Source of the DNA: Trigonopsis variabilis
Taxonomy: Eukaryota; Ascomycota; Trigonopsidomycetes; Trigonopsidales; Trigonopsidaceae
DNA: 64,000 bases
NCBI GenBank assembly: GCA_003707065.3
Contig: PPXM03000003.1
Coordinates: 806,001 to 870,000, forward strand
Reading direction: 5' to 3'
The position numbers and the translations under genes were made by a program. The notes beneath the pieces are model-generated. The model worked only from the letters and a program-made list of their open reading frames with translations. It was not told the DNA's origin and did no database searches. Below are positions 11,106-20,472 of this stretch, piece after piece; position 1 is the first letter of the stretch, and every line of letters begins with the position of its first letter.

Positions 11106-13190
11106 TCAAAAACAACCACAAAATCTCTCCACTTTGCCAGCGCCCTGCCATATCTCAAAGACGACTTGCTTGTTCCACCAAACTTTGAGCATCTTAGACA
11201 CGAAGAGGCGGTCAGCCTCGCTGTAGGGATCCAAGCCCATGGAAAACATGTCGGTTCCTGATATCGGGACAGGATGCAGACTATGCTGCCGTTCAACGCA
11301 TGACGAGAGGACCCGAATAATCCGGCATGTCAACTGATGGAAATAAGCCACCAAAAAAACCACCGGGTTGTCGTTTGTTTCTTTTCCAGCGCTAATCGTA
11401 GATACTGATGGGCGCTCAGTAAAGGTCGGCCGTCCTGCTATTTGGTCACTTGGGATGGCATTACTCTCTTCAAGGCTGATATCGTCTCCCGCCAAATGAA
11501 GGTCTTCTCCAGCCGCTGCCCACCAAAGAAAGCTAGATAGCAACCTTCGCTTCAAACTCATAGGTTCCATCGGAGGAGACTGACTAGATGAAGGCCAATG
11601 AATAACAGGAGAGCGGATCAGGTTTGATTTAAGTGGCAGTTCCCGTGAAGGACAGGACAAGCCATTGTCAGTGAACGATTCGTAGTTTAGAGAGTTGACA
11701 GAATCTGATAGATCTGCAGCAACTATTTCCTCGGGAGTAGCCGGGATTGAAGAGGATAGTTGATCCAATAGGTCTTGAGTACTATGGAACGTGCTATGAA
11801 CAATATCGAGACAATTCTCCGCCCCAATTAACGACATCAGCGTATCAAATCTTTTGCAGTCATTATAATTTGGACCGAAAGGAATCTTGCGTCTCTCCTC
11901 GACCAGTTCAATGTTCATCCGCTGAGTTTCGGGAAGAAAAAGAGTAGCGTCAAAAAGGTTCGGCTTGTAATACATGACTTCATCACTAGTATATGCAAAA
12001 TAATTGTCGTAAAACGCTAGGTCAGGTATCGATTCCAACCCCAGGCAGTACAAGTTGCGGTTGTTCCCGCCAGCGTCAGAGCCTAAAAGGTGCGACACCT
12101 CACTAGGGATATTACAAATGGTAGCAAGACTATAAGCAAAAGCGCAGCCGCGTTCGACGGAGCCCATGAAATTGTCATCCGCTTCATGACTGAAGTTATC
12201 GGGGAGATTAGGCCCACTACCGATGATTAACACTCGTCCACGGCATAAGCCTGCCATCCAAGCCTTATAAATCGACGGTCCTAAAAGACCAACTAACAGT
12301 GGCAAACCTCGACCCGGGTGATGGCGTCCTAATCGAAATGAAGTCATATTATCAACCGAGTCCCAATACGGAAGAGCCGAAGCCTGGCTAGAAATAGAAA
12401 CAATTCGACTATGATGGTTGGACCGGCGATCGACAGGGCTAACAGTTAATGAAGGACTTTGTTGAGGAGAGAGATGAAGTGGATAACGGGAATGTCGTGG
12501 GTTCTTGGTGGGCGTTTTGGGACTAGACGACTCCGATGCAATGCCATGCAACTCGAAAAAACGGTCCAAAAAATGGAATTTCGACCCCGTCATATTATCT
12601 TGAACTCGTCGTTCTTGTCGTTGCAAGTTGTTAAGAAGAAATAACTTTCCAGACGAAGACAATCCTAGGTCAGTCAATTGACTGACTAAATATTGCCTAG
12701 CTAGTAGCTGTAACTCCCAGACCAAAGTCCATAGTCTTGGCTTATCATTGGCGTTGACTAATACTCCGACAGTGAACATCTTTACCTTTCGATCAAGATC
12801 TTGACGAGTATGAGGATTATCATCATGACCTGGGGCGTATCGTAAATAGCATCCTATTCCATATAACCAAGGCCGGTGAACAAAATAAATCACATCTTGA
12901 TCGCAATGGTGCAGACCACTTGGCAGAGTTTGAAACTCGATTCCATCAAGGCATATCTTAACTTCAATTTGAGGTCGACCTTCTCGATCAATATCGGAAT
13001 TGACCACTTCATCTTGATACCTTGACCCCATTTCCTGTATATATTCATCGTACTCCTCCAAATCAATCTTGATCGACGGCCTTGTCCGCGACCATACTAG
13101 AACAGGACCTTGCCTATACTCGAACTCGGTCACAAACAGACCAACGACTCCTGGGGTCAATTGATATTGATCTGATCCCGCATTTGTCAT
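11106..13190 (-). CDS. DENN-type protein of the LCHN/DENND11 (DUF4484) family
   Basis: A 694-residue uninterrupted frame from an ATG. It opens with 'GVVGLFVTEFEYRQG', followed by 'GIEFQTLPSGLHHCDQDVIYFVH' split over residues of about 80-110 and 'FTVGVLVNANDKPR'. This is the order seen in fungal DUF4484 proteins, the relatives of human LCHN/DENND11 and yeast Anr2/Avl9-like DENN proteins. A Ser/Pro-rich linker (about 215-270) separates the two halves. The second half has 'PLLVGLLGPSIYKAWMAGL' and 'RVLIIGSGPNLPDNF'. DENN proteins act as Rab GEFs or vesicle-traffic regulators; this member's target is unknown. The gene lies tandem to, and downstream of, the chitin synthase gene. The family is fairly secure, the cellular role inferred. 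Confidence 0.75.
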   Translation of the reverse strand: MTNAGSDQYQLTPGVVGLFVTEFEYRQGPVLVWSRTRPSIKIDLEEYDEYIQEMGSRYQDEVVNSDIDREGRPQIEVKICLDGIEFQTLPSGLHHCDQDVIYFVHRPWLYGIGCYLRYAPGHDDNPHTRQDLDRKVKMFTVGVLVNANDKPRLWTLVWELQLLARQYLVSQLTDLGLSSSGKLFLLNNLQRQERRVQDNMTGSKFHFLDRFFELHGIASESSSPKTPTKNPRHSRYPLHLSPQQSPSLTVSPVDRRSNHHSRIVSISSQASALPYWDSVDNMTSFRLGRHHPGRGLPLLVGLLGPSIYKAWMAGLCRGRVLIIGSGPNLPDNFSHEADDNFMGSVERGCAFAYSLATICNIPSEVSHLLGSDAGGNNRNLYCLGLESIPDLAFYDNYFAYTSDEVMYYKPNLFDATLFLPETQRMNIELVEERRKIPFGPNYNDCKRFDTLMSLIGAENCLDIVHSTFHSTQDLLDQLSSSIPATPEEIVAADLSDSVNSLNYESFTDNGLSCPSRELPLKSNLIRSPVIHWPSSSQSPPMEPMSLKRRLLSSFLWWAAAGEDLHLAGDDISLEESNAIPSDQIAGRPTFTERPSVSTISAGKETNDNPVVFLVAYFHQLTCRIIRVLSSCVERQHSLHPVPISGTDMFSMGLDPYSEADRLFVSKMLKVWWNKQVVFEIWQGAGKVERFCGCF

Positions 13191-13570
13191 CCTTTTTCAT
13201 ATCCTCTGGTCTCGATGAGTTTGCGCGTTGCACACTTCCGAGTTTGAAATCCAGCTGCGACGCTGTAGCGAAATCGAAGATCGGGAGGACAGATAGGCTG
13301 AACATATGGATTTTGCCCCTTGCTTCGACAAAGATCACGCATTTGTCAAAAATGTGCTCTTTTTCACATCTCCACCTATAAGACATATCTGGATAGTATA
13401 TCAAGGCTATTATGATATTGTCTATTTAGCTAAGGCTTAATAGGATTTGAGATTTGTCGATACTCTTTCAAAAATATGTACCCAGTCGTATTGACTCAGT
13501 CGAGCGCTTACGATAGTTTGCCCTTGAATGCCTTTCTAAGAATACCACAAGACTTTTATAATCATACCTT
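13191..13570. other. Intergenic region, chitin synthase 3' end to DENN gene 5' end
   Basis: About 380 bp holding the chitin synthase 3' region and the DENN gene promoter on the minus strand. I see no extra gene. Confidence 0.4.
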
Positions 13571-16500
13571 TTAGTTGTTGTCATAATCGATCTTTCTGCG
13601 ATCATACTCAAACTCTCTCCACCGCTTCATGACTATCTGCGATGCATCGAATTCTCCCTCTTCTTCTTTCTTTGCCTTTTCCGCTTCTCCTCGAGTTACT
13701 CGAGTCTCACCCCAACTAAAGTCGTCAAACTTCCAGTATGCGTATGCCGGCAAGACAAAGTTCCAGATGGGCAAGGCCGCCAAATAGATGAACATCCAAA
13801 GAATGTAGGACCATTGCTTGGCGGTAACAATAATCAGGAACCCAGGAAGGCCAAGAATCAAGCCCAGGAGGACCAGAGGAATGATAGGAACAGGCCGACG
13901 AACGATAGCCACAATGACAACATATAAAGTCAGAACCAAGGCGCACGGAAGAACCAAGGTTCCAACCAATTCAATGAATACAACAAACTGCATAGAAATA
14001 CAAAACACGCCACAAAGTTCGTTCACAAATAGAAGCTCAAAGAGATTATGAACGGTACTGTTGATCCACCGTCGCCGCTGACTGAGGAGAACTTTAAACG
14101 TATCGGGGACAACAGTTTTACACACCGCCTGAGGAACAAAGATCTGCTTTCGCTTGGGAAACGTGCGCAACATCAGAGTCGTCAAGTAGCGATCTTCACC
14201 TAGCAATAAGAGATTCTTTTTATGCAATGTATCAACGACGTTATCAGAATATCGCTCGACAATGTCGGGATTGGCAAGAATTGGCACCCAGTATCCTTCG
14301 GGTCCTTTGGGAGCCTTGATCCGGTACATACAGAAACAGCCGGGTAGGCATGAAACACCACCAAAGACACTTTCGAATGCTTTTGTTTGATGGTGTGAAA
14401 TGAAATACTCAAACACTTGGATCATTGTTACCCAGCTCTGACGCTTGTTGGCGATTTTTGTTTCTCCACACAATCCCATCACTTCTGGATCTTTAACCAT
14501 ACATCCAATCATATGTGTCAGTGAATCCGGATATACTTTCGTATCAGCATCAACCATCAGCACGATTTCATAAAAGTCTGCGCTTATTCCCGTGATTTGC
14601 CAAATTGCATTAAACATCTCATAATCCAACTCAGTCATTCTTTCGTCAAACATCACCTTTTGGAGGAAATTCATCAAAATGACTTGAGAATCTCGTTTGC
14701 CTCGATTGCCTGGTTTCTTGGACTCAGCCTCCTGAGGAGTTCCACATTTTATCACACACAGGATCGGAACCCTTTGTTGCTTGTCTGGCTCGACTCGGCC
14801 ATTATCATAGTCGTAAAATCCAGCATATACTTTCGCCATGTTGTGCCGTTTAGAGCCATGGGAAACACTCACATAAGACTTTGCTGTCACTTCATCTCGA
14901 GGAATGACAAAATCGGTCATCATATCGAGGACAAGATCGGGAGTTGACCGTTCTGAATCAGAACCGTAAACAATTCCATCACATACAATAACAATTAACT
15001 TATGTGAATTAGGATAATCGGTGGTACAGATGGAGTCCAAGGTAGCTCTCATTCCTTGCTCATCTTCAGAATAGCATGTCACCAGACACATTGTATGAAC
15101 AAGGGGATAACCAAAGGGTTGGTAGTCCACAGGAGGTTGGAGAATAACATTATCATGCACTGGATTCAGTGGTCCCACTCGATTGTCAGGAATAGGAGAA
15201 TCCAACATGTCGGTCGAGTTCGGATGTAATAGATTTTCAGAGGACATTTGGAATTGCGTAGACATGGTTCGGGGCATTCTCAACTTATCATCGCCTTGTT
15301 TATACAGACTTCTCGGTCGAGTAGAGTTACCAACCATTGGAGAGGGATAGGAAGACTCGTAAGTGGTGTACTCACTCAAATGATTTGCACTGCCTGTGTC
15401 AGCTTTGGCAATATTATGTGCAAGATAGGTCGAAGGAAATTGAGCGATACTAGACATAGTTGCACTAGGGTTGATGATATGGGGAGCAGGAGTGTTGATA
15501 TCATTACTCCAATCTTCAATCTCTTGATCTCGTTGACGGAGAGCCTTATCATCCTTATTAAGAACCGCTCCCATCCTCCAACTGAGAACCCAGGCGAAGA
15601 AGCAGGCAAAGAAGAACTTGATGAGGACAATGCCGACGATAAAGACCAAAGAAACATAAAGGACTACCTGAGAAGCCAAGCAACCAACAGAATCGGAATC
15701 AACAGTACCAACCTTTATTATATCTTGTAGGCATTTAGCAATTTGACGGTTCGAAGACGAGGTCATACTGATACTAATGTCTTGACCTTTCCAACTATCT
15801 CGTTTATCAATGAAAGAGGCAAAAGCATCGGATAATTCAAGGTTATCTGTATCCAGCCAGTCTAATAGACCAAGATCTAGTACATCTCCGGAGTAAACAA
15901 CTAGGGAACGGTTCGCCACAGAGACATCATCCCAGTTGTAAAATACATCACCCGAGATCGACAATGAATAGAATGCCTGTCGAGCTGTAGAGGAGGTATG
16001 GCATCCGTAGCCTTCGTAGTAATCCCAGGTTTTATTCACAGTATCAGTTCCATTAATATCAAGCACTTTACAGGGAAAGTACCAGCCCAGATTACCATCA
16101 CTATCATATGGAATAGTGCAGTTGCTTCGAGGAGTAATTAGTCCTTTACAATGATAGTTGACATTTTGAAAAAGAAACGATGCATCTTTACCGCCAGCAT
16201 TGACAGGAGGATAAAGAACATTTGATCCTGAAGGGATACCAGGAGCTCCGGGGTGAGATGACTTACTTAAATCATAGGCCCGGCCATTGATAACTAAATA
16301 GCCAGAGCTAACTTGATCGTGACTGATCCGAACAATATGTGTGTCGCAAACGGTCTCAGTAAATCCAATGGTCAAGAACCCAACGACAACGGCCATCATC
16401 AAGATGACTGATATGAGGCCAATTTTTTCGCGCCACGCCTGCTGCTGAGCTTGATTAGACAATCCAAACAGTCTCATTACGGGTGGCCATGCCCAGCAGG

Positions 16501-16939
16501 TAATAAAATAACAATAGCACATCCAGGGACTGGGAAAATGGATTTTCTTCATAACTTTCCGTTTGCGTTTCTTCTTATCTTCATCTATATTGACGCCCGC
16601 TATATCCAATTGAGCTCGGGAATTCCTCGGATTGCTTTCTCCGGCTGGATGCTCTCCTTCCCAATCTTTCGTTCCGCTCATTTCTGATAACCGCCGTCCG
16701 CTTTTCGAGTCTGATAATCCTGTACTCCACCCTCCTTCAGACTCATCATCCAACTCTTCTCCGTCTTCTAATCCTTCCGCTGCAAGTTCAGGATCGACTC
16801 CTGTAGACGAAGCCAATACTCGAAGGCTTTTCGATCTCTGGACATGCTTTCGGTAATGATAATCTCTATCCTCAGGGGTCACTCGTTGCCGCTCTGGCCG
16901 AATCAAAGACTTCTTTCGTTGAAGCTCTCGAAAATCCAT
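13571..16939 (-). CDS. CHS3: Class IV chitin synthase (Chs3-type)
   Basis: An intron-free 1122-residue frame (yeast Chs3 is 1165). It polymerises UDP-GlcNAc into wall chitin at the plasma membrane. Order of parts: a polar cytoplasmic N-terminus; membrane segments at about 135-200; a luminal/extracellular region at about 205-410 with a cytochrome-b5-like stretch ('GYLVINGRAYDLSKSSHPG') and several N-glycosylation sites; a TM pair near 420-455; then the GT2 catalytic domain. That domain shows 'MVDADTKVYPDSL', 'LLGEDRYLTTLML' and the hallmark 'QRRRW' at 954-958. It is followed by a cluster of TM helices (about 975-1075) and a charged tail. There is no myosin head, which separates it from classes V and VII. 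Its start faces that of the SKT5/CHS4 gene across about 1.3 kb. Confidence 0.95.
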   Translation of the reverse strand: MDFRELQRKKSLIRPERQRVTPEDRDYHYRKHVQRSKSLRVLASSTGVDPELAAEGLEDGEELDDESEGGWSTGLSDSKSGRRLSEMSGTKDWEGEHPAGESNPRNSRAQLDIAGVNIDEDKKKRKRKVMKKIHFPSPWMCYCYFITCWAWPPVMRLFGLSNQAQQQAWREKIGLISVILMMAVVVGFLTIGFTETVCDTHIVRISHDQVSSGYLVINGRAYDLSKSSHPGAPGIPSGSNVLYPPVNAGGKDASFLFQNVNYHCKGLITPRSNCTIPYDSDGNLGWYFPCKVLDINGTDTVNKTWDYYEGYGCHTSSTARQAFYSLSISGDVFYNWDDVSVANRSLVVYSGDVLDLGLLDWLDTDNLELSDAFASFIDKRDSWKGQDISISMTSSSNRQIAKCLQDIIKVGTVDSDSVGCLASQVVLYVSLVFIVGIVLIKFFFACFFAWVLSWRMGAVLNKDDKALRQRDQEIEDWSNDINTPAPHIINPSATMSSIAQFPSTYLAHNIAKADTGSANHLSEYTTYESSYPSPMVGNSTRPRSLYKQGDDKLRMPRTMSTQFQMSSENLLHPNSTDMLDSPIPDNRVGPLNPVHDNVILQPPVDYQPFGYPLVHTMCLVTCYSEDEQGMRATLDSICTTDYPNSHKLIVIVCDGIVYGSDSERSTPDLVLDMMTDFVIPRDEVTAKSYVSVSHGSKRHNMAKVYAGFYDYDNGRVEPDKQQRVPILCVIKCGTPQEAESKKPGNRGKRDSQVILMNFLQKVMFDERMTELDYEMFNAIWQITGISADFYEIVLMVDADTKVYPDSLTHMIGCMVKDPEVMGLCGETKIANKRQSWVTMIQVFEYFISHHQTKAFESVFGGVSCLPGCFCMYRIKAPKGPEGYWVPILANPDIVERYSDNVVDTLHKKNLLLLGEDRYLTTLMLRTFPKRKQIFVPQAVCKTVVPDTFKVLLSQRRRWINSTVHNLFELLFVNELCGVFCISMQFVVFIELVGTLVLPCALVLTLYVVIVAIVRRPVPIIPLVLLGLILGLPGFLIIVTAKQWSYILWMFIYLAALPIWNFVLPAYAYWKFDDFSWGETRVTRGEAEKAKKEEEGEFDASQIVMKRWREFEYDRRKIDYDNN

Positions 16940-18237
16940 CCCGCTGCCCTTGTTTGAATCGTCCAGCTAGTCCTTCAACCTACTTGTCAGTCTTTCTTGG
17001 ACTTTCGGTGCTCTAGTCACAATAGATTTTTAGCAAACGTACCGAATGAGCAATCTAAGCAAATTCAAAGCGGTGCAGGACTAAAAAGAAAGGTGGCTCG
17101 CTGTACTCTGTATAAAGGCCAGGGGTCGTGCGGCTCGAGAGGGTAAAAACATGTATTGCCTGTGATGCTGATAGTACATAGAAAGACGAGAAAGAAACAG
17201 ACTTGTCAGATCAAAGATGGTTCGAAAAACTTTCAAATTTGGTGTGATATTACGCGTGTCTAATTATACGTAGCCAGAACTTCATTCAACTCTACGGGAG
17301 TACTGTTGCTCGGACAGAAAAAATAGGTAGCTGATTGAGCACTGCGTTTTCATAGGGGAACTTTTCGGTTTGCCAGAGAGAGAATAGGTGGTCCAAGGCC
17401 ATCTCAAATCGAAATCAATTCAAAGAAGACTTGGTGATGAGAAATAGGTGGATTATTTCATTGGGGGAATACAAATGAGTTGATATACAATGGGAGCAAG
17501 ATAATCCATCACTTACTAGCCATTTCGAGCCACTGCATCTAGTCATGCAGAATAATCCCATTCAGAGAAATTCCCATAGAATGGACAACAACGAGGAGAC
17601 CTGCTCTTCGCACCGTAGAAGAGTATATTAGATGATCTTTCCATCGATCATTTACTTGCTACAACTGTTGCAAACCATATGATGGAAACTGAAAGATAAC
17701 TAGCAGCCTGTTATTATCCAAGAAGGATTCAAAAAGTGTCGCAATAATCCAGGCGTCCTTTTCTGATTAGAAGAACCGTACACCGGGGCCACTTGTGTAT
17801 TGCTTGCGACTAGTGGATTGCTTTACAAAAGAAAAGACCAAAAATAGGAGTGACATTCAAGATTAGTAACGCGTGATCATGCAGATGCACCATGCCTTTG
17901 TCTCTTTGTATCGCGACAATGGGCCGCACTAAGAGAAAGCGTAAGGACAAAGTCATATTCGATATTCGCTCCGGAAAACAATATTTAGAGACAAGTAGAT
18001 GTCACCTTGAGAGCCGTGCTTTTAATATCAACTGCAACCTGGTCACGCGCTTCGACGTATCAGATGTGCCCATTCTAAAGTTAGAAACGTCCCAAACCGT
18101 TCCTATGCGGTAGTGGAACAAAGTCCCAAGCAGGCATAATCTGCGCCGCACGGCCAAGTGTCTTGGGCCCTAGGTGAGACAAGGGCATAATGCGTGACTT
18201 GAAATAGGAACTTTCTCCCTCTACAAGTGCGTGAAAG
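16940..18237. promoter_or_regulatory. Shared upstream region of the chitin synthase and SKT5 genes
   Basis: About 1.3 kb between two divergent starts. A short open frame at 17892-18113 has no recognisable similarity, and I treat it as leader or noise. The length is large for this compact window, which suggests regulated promoters or long untranslated leaders. I cannot assign individual sites. Confidence 0.45.
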
Positions 18238-19578
18238 ATGATTCTAGAATCACCACCTTATGCGTGCTTAAGACAGTCAGAAGATCGAAATTCTGTTATT
18301 CTCTCGTGCGCTTCAACAGATTCGCTGCACGAACAAGGACTTAGTCCAAACATCAAATCCCGCAAGCCAGGAAAGAAGAGACAAGTCTCTGTCGCTCTAC
18401 CTCCCGACTTGGATTTCAATCAAGCAAAATTGACTAGCCATGTCGGACGAGATGCTAAACTCTTACCAAAGTTTCAAACTATCGAGCTCTATCGGAGGAA
18501 TGCAAAGAAAAGCAACGATCCGTCTCTGTTGTATGATTTTGCTGTATTTTTACTGCAGTCTGCTTTCAGTCAGACTACGATGGAAGATAGACTATATAAG
18601 CGGTCATGGTTTAGGAAAGAAAGGCCTCTAGAGGAACGAGGAGAGGGAAATCAAGTGATGCCCCGCTCAGAGGCTCAAAAGATTATCCAAGAAGCTATTC
18701 AGATATTAAAGCGCCTTGCCGATAGGTCACATGCTGATGCCCAGTATCTTCTAGGCGATCTATCAGCTTCGGGTCACTTGGATCGGATCGACCTTAAAGA
18801 AAGCTTAGGTTATTTAACTTCTGCAGCAAAAAATGGCCATGTGGAAGCTACGTATAGACTGGGATTATGTTATGAAAGAGGATGGGGAACGTCGAGAGAT
18901 AATCGAAAGGCAGTCAAATATTATCGGCAAGCTTCAGCTAAAACACACCCGGGGGCAATGCTACGTCTCGGAATTGCTCTATACTACAATAAGCTTGGAC
19001 TATCTAATGGGCAACTTGAAGGCGTGAAGTGGCTGAATCTGGCGTCTAATTGTGCAAATGAGCTATTCCCTTCGGCTCCGTACGAACTAGGGAACATCTT
19101 TGAAGTCGGTTATAAGGACATTGTTATTAAGGATATTACCTATGCTCTCCAATTGTTCACACGCTCTGCTAATCTCGGCCATCCTCCTGCGGCCTACAAA
19201 CTGGGAGCTATCTATGAGCAAGGATTGCTTGGCTGTGAGCCAGACCCATGCTTGAGTATCCATTATTATACCACTTCTGCAATGGGCGGGGAACCGAGAG
19301 CTATGATGGGTTTATGTGCGTGGTACATGGTCGGTCTAGAGGGAGTCATGCCTGATGACAAGGGTGAAGCGTTCGAATGGGCATTCAGGGCCGCTCATCT
19401 GGGATTGACCCATGCACAGTATGCAGTAGGTTATTTCTCGGAGCATGGAATCGGTACCAAACCCGATCTCGACGTTGCCATAGAATGGTACGCCAAAGCG
19501 GCAAAAGGAGGAGACCAGCGAGCAAAAGCCCGCTGGCAAATACTAAAAGCTGACCCTAAAGGGAAGTCCAAGGCCTAG
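18238..19578 (+). CDS. SKT5: Chitin synthase activator Skt5/Chs4 (Sel1 repeats)
   Basis: A 446-residue frame with about seven Sel1-like repeats from about residue 145 to 435. Its order and wording match the Skt5/Chs4 family: 'YRLGLCYERGWGTSRD', 'KAVKYYRQASAKTHPGAM', 'SAPYELGNIFEVGYKD', 'MGLCAWYMVGLEGV', 'HAQYAVGYFSEHGIGTKPD'. In yeast, Skt5/Chs4 binds and activates Chs3 and tethers it at the bud neck. Here it lies head-to-head with the Chs3-type gene. The protein is shorter than yeast Skt5 (696) because the N-terminal disordered region is reduced. There is no C-terminal CaaX box; it ends in KGKSKA, whereas yeast Skt5 is prenylated. I chose the first ATG; an unseen upstream exon cannot be excluded. 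Confidence 0.9.
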   Translation: MILESPPYACLRQSEDRNSVILSCASTDSLHEQGLSPNIKSRKPGKKRQVSVALPPDLDFNQAKLTSHVGRDAKLLPKFQTIELYRRNAKKSNDPSLLYDFAVFLLQSAFSQTTMEDRLYKRSWFRKERPLEERGEGNQVMPRSEAQKIIQEAIQILKRLADRSHADAQYLLGDLSASGHLDRIDLKESLGYLTSAAKNGHVEATYRLGLCYERGWGTSRDNRKAVKYYRQASAKTHPGAMLRLGIALYYNKLGLSNGQLEGVKWLNLASNCANELFPSAPYELGNIFEVGYKDIVIKDITYALQLFTRSANLGHPPAAYKLGAIYEQGLLGCEPDPCLSIHYYTTSAMGGEPRAMMGLCAWYMVGLEGVMPDDKGEAFEWAFRAAHLGLTHAQYAVGYFSEHGIGTKPDLDVAIEWYAKAAKGGDQRAKARWQILKADPKGKSKA

Positions 19579-20472
19579 ACCGTTGGAATCTTACATTGCC
19601 CTCTATTGGCCGCTTGTATTTTGTTATCGGTTGTTATTCTTTGTGCGGTTCTCGTACCTTTTCGTCCCTTTCGCCCTAGGCTGTCCTGGGACTTCCTAAT
19701 TAGGCTTAGTCAGGTACCAACTTTATTCAACATCGTGTACAGTTTTAATCACATTCCTCTCTCAAAAAAGCTTCTAGACCTACATAAACAAGAGTCAATT
19801 CTTCCATATACCATCATATTGGATCCCAAATGGCCAGGCCTGCTTTGGACTAGTCACCATGAGAAATGGTCGCCCTTAAGCATGTTTTCGGATCACCGAT
19901 TCGTTCAAAGACGCGTTAGCTTGTGATTCACATTACCTGGTTGACATGTCCTGGATGTTCCGTGAGACTAGTAACGTTGCCAGCTAAGGAGCCTCGGTTT
20001 ACGGTCGGGATCGACGGCCTCGCTTTCCCGAGATTATCTCAGCCACCAAGATCTTTCACCTTTAAGGCTTCTTATACTGTAAATTTGAGTCGCCTGCGCT
20101 CCACCTATCATAATAATTCATTCTTTCTCAATATACAGTCCTTGGTAGGGCAGTGAACAATTCAGAATATCTTTCAACCAAGTTCGGCAGAAATTATAGT
20201 ATTGAAGAATTGAAATATTCGTCCATGTGGAGATTTCACGGAACTGGTAGGCAATGACAGTGAGAGCCGAGGTAAAGGGGGCGCGCACGCGTTCGGGGCG
20301 GTGCGAGTACGTGCGAGCACTGAGTAATGGTCGCGTTGTACGGAGCCGCTCCAGTGACGCGACGCGTAATAATGCACGTACGAAGATACTCGAGATGGGA
20401 AAAAACAAGACTACTGAAAAGGAGCAACTTCTAAACTTTATAAAATATCCCAAATGAAAAGGAATCGATCGT
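19579..20472. other. Convergent intergenic region with a CpG-rich patch
   Basis: About 890 bp between the stops of SKT5 (plus) and the GH17-like gene (minus). Short frames here show no family resemblance. The segment around 20270-20365 is unusually rich in CG dinucleotides, with two ACGCG-type hexamers, unlike the AT-rich flanks. A gene cannot be supported. Confidence 0.35.

Noticed and set aside
17892-18113. Possible upstream exon of SKT5 or a separate small gene
   Set aside because: It is basic and of low complexity. No splice signals join it in frame to SKT5, and it matches no known N-terminus.
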